From NCBI GenBank assembly GCA_040401595.1, contig JBBAOE010000004.1, positions 135,957 to 199,956 of the forward strand: 64,000 bases of DNA. The letters are read 5' to 3'. Numbering within the stretch: position 1 is the stretch's first letter; each line of letters starts with the position of its first letter. A program made the translations under genes and the position numbers. The stretch comes from RFPW01 sp040401595 (GTDB lineage Bacteria > Pseudomonadota > Gammaproteobacteria > Burkholderiales > Burkholderiaceae_E). Of the stretch, positions 52,580-60,984 are shown piece after piece. The notes beneath the pieces were generated by a model. It made no database searches. It saw only the letters and a list, made by a program, of their open reading frames with translations, and was not told the origin of the DNA.

Positions 52580-53452
52580 TCATCCCGCCGTAGGCGCGCT
52601 CGCCGGGGCCAGGGCGCTCGCCGCCAAGCTGGCGAGCAGTTCTTTGCGATAACGGTTCAGCGCCGTTGCGTTCTCAAACGGACGCCCGAACAGCAAAGAC
52701 AGGTTATGCAGAATCCGATCGACGACCTTGCCTTCCCAGACCGAGTCGAAGCGGATCTGTTCATCGAGCCAGCGCTCCAGCCAACCCGGTTCGGGCAGTC
52801 GGCTCTGGACCGTGTCGTTGGGGAAGAGCGACTGATTGACGTGAAGATTGGTCGGGTGCAGCGCCTGCGCGGTCCGTCGGGCCGACGCCATCAGCACGCC
52901 AACTTTGGCAAATGCGGCGCGGGCGCTATCCCCGACATCGGTCAGCGCTTTGCGCATGTACTGGAGGTAAGCGCCCCCGTGACGGGCCTCATCGCGCGAA
53001 ATGATGTCGTAAATGGCACGAATGACCGGTTCGGTGTGCCATTCAGCCGCGCGTCGATACCAGTGGTTGAGGCGGATTTCGCCGCAAAAATGCAACATCA
53101 GGGTCTCGAGGGGCGGCGCCGGGTCGAACTCAAACCGCACGGCGTGCAGTTCCGCTTCGGTCGGCATGAGGTCCGGGCAGAAGCGGCGCAAGTACTCCAT
53201 CAGGACGAGCGCGTGCTTTTGCTCTTCGTAAAACCAGACCGACATGAACGCAGAGAAGTCACTGTCATGGCGGTTATCGCGCAGGAACATCTCGGTTGCC
53301 GGCAATGCGGCCCACTCCGTGATGGCGTTCCACTTGATGGTTTGCGCCTGCTCGGGCGTCAATTTTGAGGCGTCGAACTGATCCCAGGGCACGTCGTCGT
53401 CCATGCTCCAACGTACGCGCTCGAAGGATTTAAACAAATCGGGATAAAGCAT
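52580..53452 (-). CDS. Diiron ferritin-like protein, acyl-ACP-desaturase-like
   Basis: A 290-residue helical protein with two diiron carboxylate motifs: WFYEEQKHALVLMEYL (E-x-x-H type) and ISRDEARHGGAYLQYM (D-E-x-R-H), separated as in soluble acyl-ACP desaturases and related ferritin-like proteins. Further acidic ligands are likely in AITEWAALPATEMF and FCGEIRLNHW. No membrane segment is seen. Its position after the SDR/CFA/DUF1365 cluster suggests a lipid substrate but it has a 123-nt spacer and may be separately expressed. Substrate unknown. Confidence 0.8.
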   Translation of the reverse strand: MLYPDLFKSFERVRWSMDDDVPWDQFDASKLTPEQAQTIKWNAITEWAALPATEMFLRDNRHDSDFSAFMSVWFYEEQKHALVLMEYLRRFCPDLMPTEAELHAVRFEFDPAPPLETLMLHFCGEIRLNHWYRRAAEWHTEPVIRAIYDIISRDEARHGGAYLQYMRKALTDVGDSARAAFAKVGVLMASARRTAQALHPTNLHVNQSLFPNDTVQSRLPEPGWLERWLDEQIRFDSVWEGKVVDRILHNLSLLFGRPFENATALNRYRKELLASLAASALAPASAPTAG

Positions 53453-53575
53453 GTCAGTGGGCTGTAGGCGTTGGATGAAACGGTGACGGGATGATGACAG
53501 GCGCGAGGATATCAGGGTCAGATTAACCGATCCGCCCGGTCAATGAGCGCTGCAGGGGCAGGAATCTTGATTTTG

Positions 53576-54115
53576 TTATCGTTTTTGGCTGGGTGATATC
53601 ACGGTTTGCGCCCCGGGACCGGCCGAGGCCGAGAGCCGCAGGCGGCGAAGCACGGGTCCGATCAGGGGAAGGCGTTCGTAAAATTCCGCGGCCGCATCCC
53701 AATAATCGCGATGCAGGCAGACCCGACCATCGGCTGCAAACACAAGCCGTGTGGCCCCGTGGATGGATTGGTCTGGGTCCGAGGGACGCTGCAACCAGGT
53801 GTTGCGAAAGCGGAACCGGAAGTCCCAGGTCAGCATGGCCTCGTGCGCATCCCCCACGGCGGTGAGGACTTCGAAGCGTGGATGTTCCAGGCGTTCGAAC
53901 ATATGCCGGAAAATCTGCTCAATCGGGGCGATCCCGCGGACCGCATTGAATGGATCGACAAACTCGGCGTCCTCACAGTAGTACGCGATGAGGCGCTCGA
54001 TATCGGCGGGGGCGATGGTGTTGAACAGGTCAACGATGCGCCGGATCGCCATCACCGGGTGGGCACCCGGCGCCATAGCGTCTGGCGCGCCCGGGGTATG
54101 TGGATCGGCATGCAT
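53576..54115 (-). CDS. SnoaL-like (NTF2-fold) protein
   Basis: A 179-residue protein of the NTF2 superfamily: LIAYYCEDAEFVDPFNAVRG, MLTWDFRFRFRN and DGRVCLHRDYWDAAAEFYERLP fit the SnoaL-like domain pattern. Such proteins are found with FAD/DUF1365/CFA clusters and may be isomerase- or hydratase-like or a ligand binder; no catalytic role can be assigned. Starts 17 nt after the SDR stop. Confidence 0.8.
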   Translation of the reverse strand: MHADPHTPGAPDAMAPGAHPVMAIRRIVDLFNTIAPADIERLIAYYCEDAEFVDPFNAVRGIAPIEQIFRHMFERLEHPRFEVLTAVGDAHEAMLTWDFRFRFRNTWLQRPSDPDQSIHGATRLVFAADGRVCLHRDYWDAAAEFYERLPLIGPVLRRLRLSASAGPGAQTVISPSQKR

Positions 54116-54132
54116 GCAGGGCGCTCGGTACG

Positions 54133-54951
54133 TTACAGGCCGGTGGTGCGGCGGATAATGGCGAACCAGCAGCGGATGGGGAGCAAGCGCAGAAACTTGA
54201 GCATGCCGGTAAAGCGTCGGGGGAAATGGATGTTGAATTGCCCGGCACTAATCCCCGCCAGAATGCGGTTGGCGGCTTCGTCGGCGCTGATCAGGGCGGG
54301 CATCTGGAAGGTATTGGTGGCGGTTGCCGGCGTATCGACAAAGCCGGGATTGACAACGGCAACGCCGATCCCCCGCGGATGGAGATCGAGCCAGAGCGTT
54401 TCCGCCATATGGTTCAAGGCAGCCTTGGTTTGGCCATAGGCGAGCGCCTTGGGCATGCCGCCCCAGCCCGCCACGCTCGCGGTCAAAACCAGGTTGCCCT
54501 GACCCTGATCCAGGAGGACAGGCAGCACCGCGGCGAGCAGGTTGAGCGCGCCGATCTGATTGATTTCAATCGTGCGCCGCGCGGCCGCCAGATCAAAATC
54601 CTCCGCGCGCATCGGCACCCAGAGGGCCGCCAGCCAGATCACCGTATCGACGCCGCCCCAGGCCGCGACGATGGCATCGCGCGCGGCGGCGAGTGCTGCG
54701 GGATTGGTCACATCGAGCGGGAGCACCAGGGCATCGATGGTCCGTTGATCGGGCCTGGTCCCGACTTCGTCCAGAACCGCGTGCAGGGATTGTTCGCGGC
54801 GGGCCGAGACTGCAATGCGTGCGCCACGCCGAGCGAGCTCGCGCGCGAGTGCCGCGCCGATCCCGCTGGAGGCGCCGACGAGCCAGACTCGTCGATCGCG
54901 CCAGTCGTTCACACGCGGGTTCAGGGGCGCCAGCAACGCATCAAGCCACAT
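54133..54951 (-). CDS. Short-chain dehydrogenase/reductase
   Basis: A 272-residue classical SDR. Cofactor motif VGASSGIGAALARELARRG near residue 24, with SARREQ after the second strand (arginines suggest NADP(H)); active site serine in LTASVAGWGG and YGQTKAAL (Tyr-x-x-x-Lys). Its ATG overlaps the upstream transporter by 11 nt. Part of the lipid-modification-like operon. Confidence 0.9.
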   Translation of the reverse strand: MWLDALLAPLNPRVNDWRDRRVWLVGASSGIGAALARELARRGARIAVSARREQSLHAVLDEVGTRPDQRTIDALVLPLDVTNPAALAAARDAIVAAWGGVDTVIWLAALWVPMRAEDFDLAAARRTIEINQIGALNLLAAVLPVLLDQGQGNLVLTASVAGWGGMPKALAYGQTKAALNHMAETLWLDLHPRGIGVAVVNPGFVDTPATATNTFQMPALISADEAANRILAGISAGQFNIHFPRRFTGMLKFLRLLPIRCWFAIIRRTTGL

Positions 54952-56314
54952 GGGTTTGCCTCAGGGGTCCAACACGGGATTCGGGGGGCGCCAGGCCCAG
55001 CATGGCGCTGGCGAGCAGTTTGAGGCCGCAGGGGATGGCCGCATAGACCAGCGATAGCGCGATCTCGCCGCCTGCCTTGCCCGGCACGTAGCCGGACAGG
55101 TCGAGGAGCGGCAGCGCGACGCCTGCGGCGATCGCTAGAGTGGCTTTGGTCGCTAGATTCCATAGACCGACATACGCGCCGCTTGTCGGCCCGCGGTCCC
55201 CGCGGTCTGCAATCACTTGGGCCAGAAAGGCACCGGGAATGGCTAGATCGGCACCGAGCGCGAACCCCGTGACCATGCAGACCGCGCCAAAGGCCCAGAC
55301 ATCGCCCGATCCGAGACCGAGGGCCCAGGCGAACCCGGCCACCGAGAGCCCCATCCCCGCGAGCCACGCCAGGCGAAGGCCGATCTGTCGGGCCACGATG
55401 ACCCAGAGCGGCATCCCCAGCCCAGCGGCCAGAAAGTAGGCGGCCAGAAAAACCGGCGTGACAGCTTCAGCATGAAGAATGTCGCGAACAAAAAACAGGA
55501 GCAAGGTGGCGGGAATCGCCGCCGCGACGCCATTGGTCACGTAAATGAGGAGCAGGCGCAAGAACGCCGGATTGCTGCGAACCCGGGACCAACTCCCGAG
55601 CGCCGCGTCGGGGGAGTCGGCGCCAACGTGACTGGCGCCAGAGGCCATCGGTGCGGGAGGCGCGCGCATCAAGAGCAGCCCGGCGAGGCCGGTGGCGGCC
55701 AAAAAGGTGATGCCGAGGGCGTCGCGCTGCGAGGGATCCAGAAAAGCGGTGGCGACCAGGACACCCGCCAGACCGAAGCCTTCGCGCCAGGCCGTGACCT
55801 GGGTCCGGGCCGCCGCATTTTCGCCGAGGTCGGTCCCCCAAGCCTGATAGGCGATGGAAGCCAGACTGTAGGCCAGATAGGTCCCGACCGAACCGAGGCC
55901 GAGCCAGAGTGCCTGGTTGAACTGGTCGGCGGCGGGTGGATGCAGCAGCGCCCAAAAGCCCACGGCGAGCACTGGCAAGGCGGCTAAAATCCAGCGTCGA
56001 TGGACAAAGCTGCGTTGCCGCGCGAGCCACAGACCGATGATCGGATCCGCGCCCGCGTCGATGCACCGTGCGGCGAACAGCACCAGCCCGACGAGTGTCA
56101 AGGGCAGGCCTGCACTGCCGTACAGTGCTGGCAGCACGACAAAGAGCGGTAACTCGAGCAGGGCCAGCGGCATGCGCAGCGCGCCGTAACAAAGGAGCGC
56201 CGGGGTTGCCAGGGCCGTAGGCGGCCTCAGGCGAGCCTCGGTCGCCTCGGTTTTCGAGACGCCGAGGGGTGGTGGGGTCGAGCCCGGTGGAAGATTAGCG
56301 ATGGGTGAGGACAA
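54941..56314 (-). CDS. MFS transporter, GPH (sugar:cation symporter)-like
   Basis: A 457-residue protein with twelve hydrophobic segments. The pattern FAARCIDAGADPIIGLWLA is the GPH-family motif (R/K-x-x-D-x-x-x-D-P-x-x-G), and YQAWGTDLGENAAARTQVTAWREGFGL is its second. In related clusters such transporters accompany lipid-modification enzymes; substrate unknown. Start is TTG 56314, overlapping the end of the CFA-type gene by 20 nt; a downstream start is possible. Confidence 0.85.
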   Translation of the reverse strand: MSSPIANLPPGSTPPPLGVSKTEATEARLRPPTALATPALLCYGALRMPLALLELPLFVVLPALYGSAGLPLTLVGLVLFAARCIDAGADPIIGLWLARQRSFVHRRWILAALPVLAVGFWALLHPPAADQFNQALWLGLGSVGTYLAYSLASIAYQAWGTDLGENAAARTQVTAWREGFGLAGVLVATAFLDPSQRDALGITFLAATGLAGLLLMRAPPAPMASGASHVGADSPDAALGSWSRVRSNPAFLRLLLIYVTNGVAAAIPATLLLFFVRDILHAEAVTPVFLAAYFLAAGLGMPLWVIVARQIGLRLAWLAGMGLSVAGFAWALGLGSGDVWAFGAVCMVTGFALGADLAIPGAFLAQVIADRGDRGPTSGAYVGLWNLATKATLAIAAGVALPLLDLSGYVPGKAGGEIALSLVYAAIPCGLKLLASAMLGLAPPESRVGPLRQTHVA

Positions 56315-57536
56315 ACTGAATCACATCGGTATCGCCAGTTCGAAACCCGGCTTCGCAATACGATAAATAAAATCGCCACATCCGCACGAAGCGATCATCA
56401 AATCCCAGGGCTGGCAGGGCATATAGGCTGTTCAGAAAGCGTTGGTGCCAGAGGGCCATGGTTTTGGCATAGTCGGCACCGAACGCATGACGCGCAACAA
56501 CTTTCAGGCCGGCCCGCGCCGCTTCGCGTTCAAACACGGTTGGCGAGGGCAGCATCCCGCCCGGGAAAATATGGGTCTGGATGAAATCCATCGTGCGACG
56601 GTAGCGCTCGAAACGATCCTCATGGATGGTGATTGTCTGCACCACTGCCCGGCCTCCGGGCGCAAGCAGGCGCGCAACGGCAGCGAACCAGGTCGACCAC
56701 CAGCGCTCGCCCACGGCTTCAAACATCTCGATCGAGACGATGCCGTCGAATTGACCCTGAGTGTCGCGGTAATCCTGTAAGCGCAGATCGCTTTTGGTCG
56801 CCAGGCCGGCTGTTTGCAGGCGGGATTGAGCCCAGGCATGTTGCTCGCGAGACAGGGTCAGACCGGTGACATGGTGGCCCTGGGCGGCGGCCGTCTCCGC
56901 GAATCCGCCCCACCCGCAACCAATTTCGAGCAGGCGAGAGCCCTGGGGGGCAGCGGTCCGTTCGAGTGCCAGCGCATATTTGGCCCGCTGCGCGTCCGCC
57001 AGGCTGCGCTGAGGATCCCCCTCAAAGCAGGCGCTCGAGTAGGTCATCGTCTCGTCGAGCCAGAGTTCATAGAACGCGTTGCCAAGATCGTAGTGTGCGG
57101 CGATGTTGCGGCGCGATCCCGCCGGGGTGTTATCGCGCAGGATCAGATGGCGCAGCCGATCGAGGAGCTGGCCAAACCAGGTGCCGAAGACAGCCGCCTC
57201 GAGCACACTGCGGTTGCGCGACGCGAGCATGATCAATCCGGTCAGGTCATCGGTCGTCCAGCTGCCATCAATCCAGGCTTGGGCAAAGCCCACATCGCCG
57301 CGTCGCATCAAGGCACTGATGGGCGCCCATGAGGCGAGCTGGAGGGTGACTTGAGGTTCGCCTCCGGGACCGAAGTCCTGCACCCGGCCTTGCGGATCAA
57401 TCAGACGTAACCGCCCGGTATGCAATTGACCCAGCATGCGCAACAGCGCGATCGCTGCCACTGGCAGACGCGCCGAAGTCTGGGTAATGGCAGCGGGCTG
57501 CGGGTGGCCCGGCAGCATCGGATCAATCGAGGACAT
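56295..57536 (-). CDS. cfa: Cyclopropane-fatty-acid-synthase-type methyltransferase
   Basis: A 413-residue SAM-dependent methyltransferase of the CFA synthase family. NIAAHYDLGNAFYELWLD, MTYSSACFEG, the SAM site LEIGCGWGGFAETAA, VSIEMFEAVGERWW and TIHEDRFERYRR (bicarbonate/active-site region) are all diagnostic. It methylates unsaturated acyl chains of membrane phospholipids. Its ATG touches the DUF1365 stop (TGATG), so translation is coupled. In such clusters CFA-type enzymes have been linked to furan or methylated fatty acids as well as cyclopropane lipids. Confidence 0.93.
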   Translation of the reverse strand: MSSIDPMLPGHPQPAAITQTSARLPVAAIALLRMLGQLHTGRLRLIDPQGRVQDFGPGGEPQVTLQLASWAPISALMRRGDVGFAQAWIDGSWTTDDLTGLIMLASRNRSVLEAAVFGTWFGQLLDRLRHLILRDNTPAGSRRNIAAHYDLGNAFYELWLDETMTYSSACFEGDPQRSLADAQRAKYALALERTAAPQGSRLLEIGCGWGGFAETAAAQGHHVTGLTLSREQHAWAQSRLQTAGLATKSDLRLQDYRDTQGQFDGIVSIEMFEAVGERWWSTWFAAVARLLAPGGRAVVQTITIHEDRFERYRRTMDFIQTHIFPGGMLPSPTVFEREAARAGLKVVARHAFGADYAKTMALWHQRFLNSLYALPALGFDDRFVRMWRFYLSYCEAGFRTGDTDVIQFVLTHR

Positions 57537-58342
57537 CAGAACGGGCTCCGGGTAATCAGGCTAGCAGGTGGATTGGGTTTGGAAAAGAACGGCACACGCC
57601 GGCGCCACAAGGTGAACGCCTGAGCATGGATGCGGGCGATCACGCCGAGGGTAAAGAGCGGGTAGCGCAGCAGCGCACGTCGAGCCGAAACGGGGTCCAG
57701 CGCCACGGGGCATCCGGAGAGGCTGGTGCGCAGGAGCGCCTGACCATCGCCCGCATCGAGATCGATCCGGGCGACCCAGCGGTCGGCCCGGCCATGGAAG
57801 CGAAACCGGTAGCGCCCTTCAACCGCTGCGAACGGGGATACGTGAAAGGCTTTGCCGGCGCTTAATTCCGCACCCGCGCGCAGCGGCCTCCCGCGGTCAT
57901 GTAAAAGATAGCCATGGCGCTCGCCAAAAGTGTTGTGCACCTCGGCCAGGATGGCGATGCGCTCGCCAGCCGCATTGTGACAGTGCCAGAAACTCACCGG
58001 CTTGAAGCTGTAGCCGAAGACTCTGGGAAACGTATCGAGCCAGATCGGACCGTCGGCGACGAGCCCTGCGTCCTTCAGACGCGCATGGATCCAGGGCTGC
58101 GCTGGCGTCTGGCCGTCGCCATGATCGGCGTCATGAAACGACAGCGGGGCAGCCCGATTCAGTCCGAACAGTCGGGTGCTGGACTGCACCTGGCCCAGTC
58201 GATGGATGGGTACCCGAATGAAGAAGGCCGGATACGTGAAGGCATGGATGATGGGGGAGAGGCGGGTATGTCGGACTTCCCCAAATGCGATCTGCACGCC
58301 TTCATTGCAGGGCGGTAGCGGGGAGGACAAGGGTTGGCGCAT
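57536..58342 (-). CDS. DUF1365 family protein
   Basis: A 268-residue DUF1365 protein: GEVRHTRLSPIIHAFTYPAF at the N-terminus, FPRVFGYSFKPVSFWHCHN in the middle, AEVHNTFGERHGYLL, and FHVSPFAAVEGRYRFRF. The family nearly always lies between an FAD amine-oxidase-like gene and a CFA synthase gene, as here. Catalytic role unknown. Stop and the next start share one base. Confidence 0.92.
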   Translation of the reverse strand: MRQPLSSPLPPCNEGVQIAFGEVRHTRLSPIIHAFTYPAFFIRVPIHRLGQVQSSTRLFGLNRAAPLSFHDADHGDGQTPAQPWIHARLKDAGLVADGPIWLDTFPRVFGYSFKPVSFWHCHNAAGERIAILAEVHNTFGERHGYLLHDRGRPLRAGAELSAGKAFHVSPFAAVEGRYRFRFHGRADRWVARIDLDAGDGQALLRTSLSGCPVALDPVSARRALLRYPLFTLGVIARIHAQAFTLWRRRVPFFSKPNPPASLITRSPF

Positions 58343-58363
58343 GTTCGATCGCTCCGGCCCGGG

Positions 58364-59761
58364 TCAAGCGAGGAGCGCCTCGACCGATTCGTCGGCCTCA
58401 TCCGATTGGACATCCCCCGCCAGATCGCGTTGCGCGTGGAGTGTGGCCAACATCGCATCCGCCGCTTCCTCGCCGGCGCGCAGGCCATCTTCATGGAATC
58501 CATAGCCGGCCCAGGCACCGGCGAACCAGACGCCGCCGTGGCCCTGGATCTGGTGCAGTTGCGTCTGCGCGGCCATGGCCTTCAGATCAAAGACCGGGTG
58601 GGCAAATTCAAAGCGGCGCAATACGCTTGAGGCTTGCGGTTCGGTCAACGGATTCAGGCTGACAAAGAGCGGGCGCTCAAAGGGCAGTGGCTGCAGTTCC
58701 TGTAACCAGTACGATACTGAGACCGATGCTGGTATCGATGACGGCTGCGTTGCGCCACCTCGACGGGTCAGATAATTCCAGGCACCCCAGGCGCGTCGGC
58801 GCTTGGGCATCAATGCGGCATCGGTATGGAGGACGGCATCGTTGGACTGCGTTCGCAGTGCGCTCAGGATGCGCGTTTCGGCGCTGCTCGGATTCTCCAG
58901 GACGGCGAGAGACTGGCCCGCATGCGAGGCCATCAGAACCGCATCGAAGGGCTCTGACGGATGCCCGCCGTCGCTCGCCTGGGCGGTCACCCAAACCTGG
59001 CCGCCGGCACGGTGCACGCGGGTGACCGGGCTGTTCAAGCGCAGTGTGCCGCCACGCTCGTGCAGGCGCTTTACCACCGCGTCGACGTATTGTCGGGAGC
59101 CGCCGGCGACGGTATACCACTGCGGCCGGTCGAAGACCTGCAGCAAGCCGTGGTTGTCGCAGAAGCGCGCGAAACTCACGGCCGGGAATCCCAGCATCGT
59201 TTCAATCGGGCAGGACCAGATCGCCCCGGCCATCGGCAGCAGGTAATCGTCGCGCAAGGCTTGCCCGTAGCCGCCGTCGCGCAGCAAATCACCGAGCGTC
59301 ACCGTGCTCGTCTGTGCGCTGGGCGAGCGCGCGAGCGCGGTCGCTTCGCGGTTAAAGCGCAGCATATCGCGCAGCATCCCCCAGAACCGGGGTCGCAGCA
59401 GATTGCGGGGCTGCGCGAACAGGGCGCGCAGATCATCTTTACCGCACCACTCCAAATCATGCGGACCGATCGACACCGCGAAGCTCATGTTCGAGAGCGC
59501 CGTTTTGACCTTCAGGTCATCGAAAAGTGCGAGCAGTCGGGGGTAGGTTCGATGGTTGAAGACGAGAAACCCGACATCGACCGGATAGGTGACGCCGTCC
59601 AGGGTGACATCGACGCTGTGGGCATGACCGCCCGCGACTGCGGTGGCCTCGAAGAGCACCACGTCACAGGTGGGCGCTAAGCGGTGCGCGGCCCCCAGGC
59701 CGGCGATGCCGGCGCCAACGATTGCAACCCGTGGCCGCCCGACGCCACCGCGCAGGATCAC
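58364..59761 (-). CDS. FAD-dependent amine-oxidase-like oxidoreductase
   Basis: A 465-residue flavoprotein. The FAD motif VAIVGAGIAGLGAAHRL is near residue 12, with LFEATAVAGGHAHSV at the end of strand two. Other conserved parts are DVGFLVFNHRTYP, AGAIWSCPIETMLGFPAVSFARF and the C-terminal GAWAGYGFHEDGLRAG, typical of the NAD/FAD-binding protein that accompanies DUF1365 and CFA synthase. Start GTG overlaps the folE2 stop by 4 nt (GTGA). Substrate likely a modified fatty acyl chain, by association only. Confidence 0.9.
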   Translation of the reverse strand: MILRGGVGRPRVAIVGAGIAGLGAAHRLAPTCDVVLFEATAVAGGHAHSVDVTLDGVTYPVDVGFLVFNHRTYPRLLALFDDLKVKTALSNMSFAVSIGPHDLEWCGKDDLRALFAQPRNLLRPRFWGMLRDMLRFNREATALARSPSAQTSTVTLGDLLRDGGYGQALRDDYLLPMAGAIWSCPIETMLGFPAVSFARFCDNHGLLQVFDRPQWYTVAGGSRQYVDAVVKRLHERGGTLRLNSPVTRVHRAGGQVWVTAQASDGGHPSEPFDAVLMASHAGQSLAVLENPSSAETRILSALRTQSNDAVLHTDAALMPKRRRAWGAWNYLTRRGGATQPSSIPASVSVSYWLQELQPLPFERPLFVSLNPLTEPQASSVLRRFEFAHPVFDLKAMAAQTQLHQIQGHGGVWFAGAWAGYGFHEDGLRAGEEAADAMLATLHAQRDLAGDVQSDEADESVEALLA

Positions 59762-60576
59762 GCAGTGGTCCTGGGGCGGGTCTTGTCGTGAGCGATCCGG
59801 GCGTAAGCCGAGTGGTTGTGGATGGATTCGAAGTTTTCGCTATCGACGGCCCACGCATCGATCACATCAATGGCTTCGAGGGCCAAGGCAACATCGCGCA
59901 CGAGATCTTCGACGAATTTGGGATTGTCGTAGGCACGTTCAGTGACGTATTTCTCGTCTGGACGCTTGAGCAAGCCCCAGAGCTCACAGGACGCCGCTTG
60001 TTCAGCGATCCGGATCAGGCTTTCCACCTCGAGGCTGGCGCCCGGGGTGAGGCGTGCCTCGATCGTGACATGCGAGCGCTGGTTATGGGCACCGTAATCG
60101 GAGATCTTCTTCGAGCACGGGCACAAACTCGTCACCGGGACGACGACCCGAACCGTGACGCGAGTCACCCCCAACTCCCGGCGCGCCGTGAATGTGACAT
60201 CGTGGTCGAGCAGACTCTCGACCCCGGACACGGGGGCGGCTTTGCGGACAAACAACGGGAACTGCAGGATGATGTCGCCGCTCTCGGCCTCGAGCCGCTC
60301 AAGCATGTGCTCGAGCATCGAAGCGAGTTCGATGGGATTCATGGCGGCTTCATGCGCCTGGAGAACTTCCAGGAACCGCGACATATGGGTCCCCTTCACG
60401 TCGGCAGACAAGCCGACCGTCATCTCGATCATCGCGACGGAGGGGCGCGGACCATCGGCGGTCGCGATCATGATGGGATGCCGAACCCCACGGATCCCGA
60501 CCCGCTGGATGGCAAGTTGGCGACTGTCTGGAATCGACTGCACGTCGGGCAGTGCAAATTTTTCGGGCGCATTCAT
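59758..60576 (-). CDS. folE2: GTP cyclohydrolase FolE2 (type IB)
   Basis: A 272-residue GTP cyclohydrolase IB, making 7,8-dihydroneopterin triphosphate for folate or queuosine. Motifs: GIRGVRHPIMI, the metal cysteine in TSLCPCSKKISDYGAHNQRSHV and the conserved glutamate region. It can use metals other than zinc. GGAG lies 10 nt before the ATG. It is head of the operon and its stop overlaps the flavoprotein start. In other bacteria folE2 is often under Zur; no clear Zur palindrome was seen upstream. Confidence 0.95.
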   Translation of the reverse strand: MNAPEKFALPDVQSIPDSRQLAIQRVGIRGVRHPIMIATADGPRPSVAMIEMTVGLSADVKGTHMSRFLEVLQAHEAAMNPIELASMLEHMLERLEAESGDIILQFPLFVRKAAPVSGVESLLDHDVTFTARRELGVTRVTVRVVVPVTSLCPCSKKISDYGAHNQRSHVTIEARLTPGASLEVESLIRIAEQAASCELWGLLKRPDEKYVTERAYDNPKFVEDLVRDVALALEAIDVIDAWAVDSENFESIHNHSAYARIAHDKTRPRTTA

Positions 60577-60815
60577 CTCGGGAACTCCAGGGATTGGCAG
60601 GGGGAAGCAGTCTCGGCCGGATCGGAACCGTGACGCACGGACCCCGCCAGCAGGTGTCCGGACGACTGATAAGACGCTATGACTGAGATTGGTCTGCGCG
60701 AAAAGATAAAACTATCAAGCCGTGACCGCACAGATTCCACATCATTTTGTCGTGTAAAAACTCACGCCGTCAAGATGGGCCCGCTCCTAGACTCCGTAGG
60801 CCATCAGCGGCCGAT

Positions 60816-60842
60816 GAGCGACCGACGAGCGACCGACGAGCG
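60816..60842. repeat. 11-bp tandem repeat beside assembly gap 4
   Basis: Two and a half perfect copies of GAGCGACCGAC immediately left of the assembly gap. Confidence 0.85.
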
Positions 60843-60865
60843 GCGCGGCGATCAGACAAAAAGCG

Positions 60866-60965
60866 NNNNNNNNNNNNNNNNNNNNNNNNNNNNNNNNNNN
60901 NNNNNNNNNNNNNNNNNNNNNNNNNNNNNNNNNNNNNNNNNNNNNNNNNNNNNNNNNNNNNNNNN
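60866..60965. other. Assembly gap 4 (100 N)
   Basis: Exactly 100 undetermined bases. The 33 bp before (60833-60865) are identical to the 33 bp after (60966-60998), which include the last codons of the FIST-domain gene. Confidence 0.99.
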
Positions 60966-60984
60966 CCGACGAGCGGCGCGGCGA

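Larger units (their letters stand above)
60577..60984. other. Spacer upstream of folE2 with assembly gap 4
   Basis: About 308 known bases and 100 N. A moderately AT-rich stretch (about 60680-60775) is the likely folE2 promoter zone; TTGACG on the minus strand (about 60770) is a possible -35 without a convincing -10. Tandem copies of GAGCGACCGAC (60816-60842) precede the gap. No gene is seen. Confidence 0.5.
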
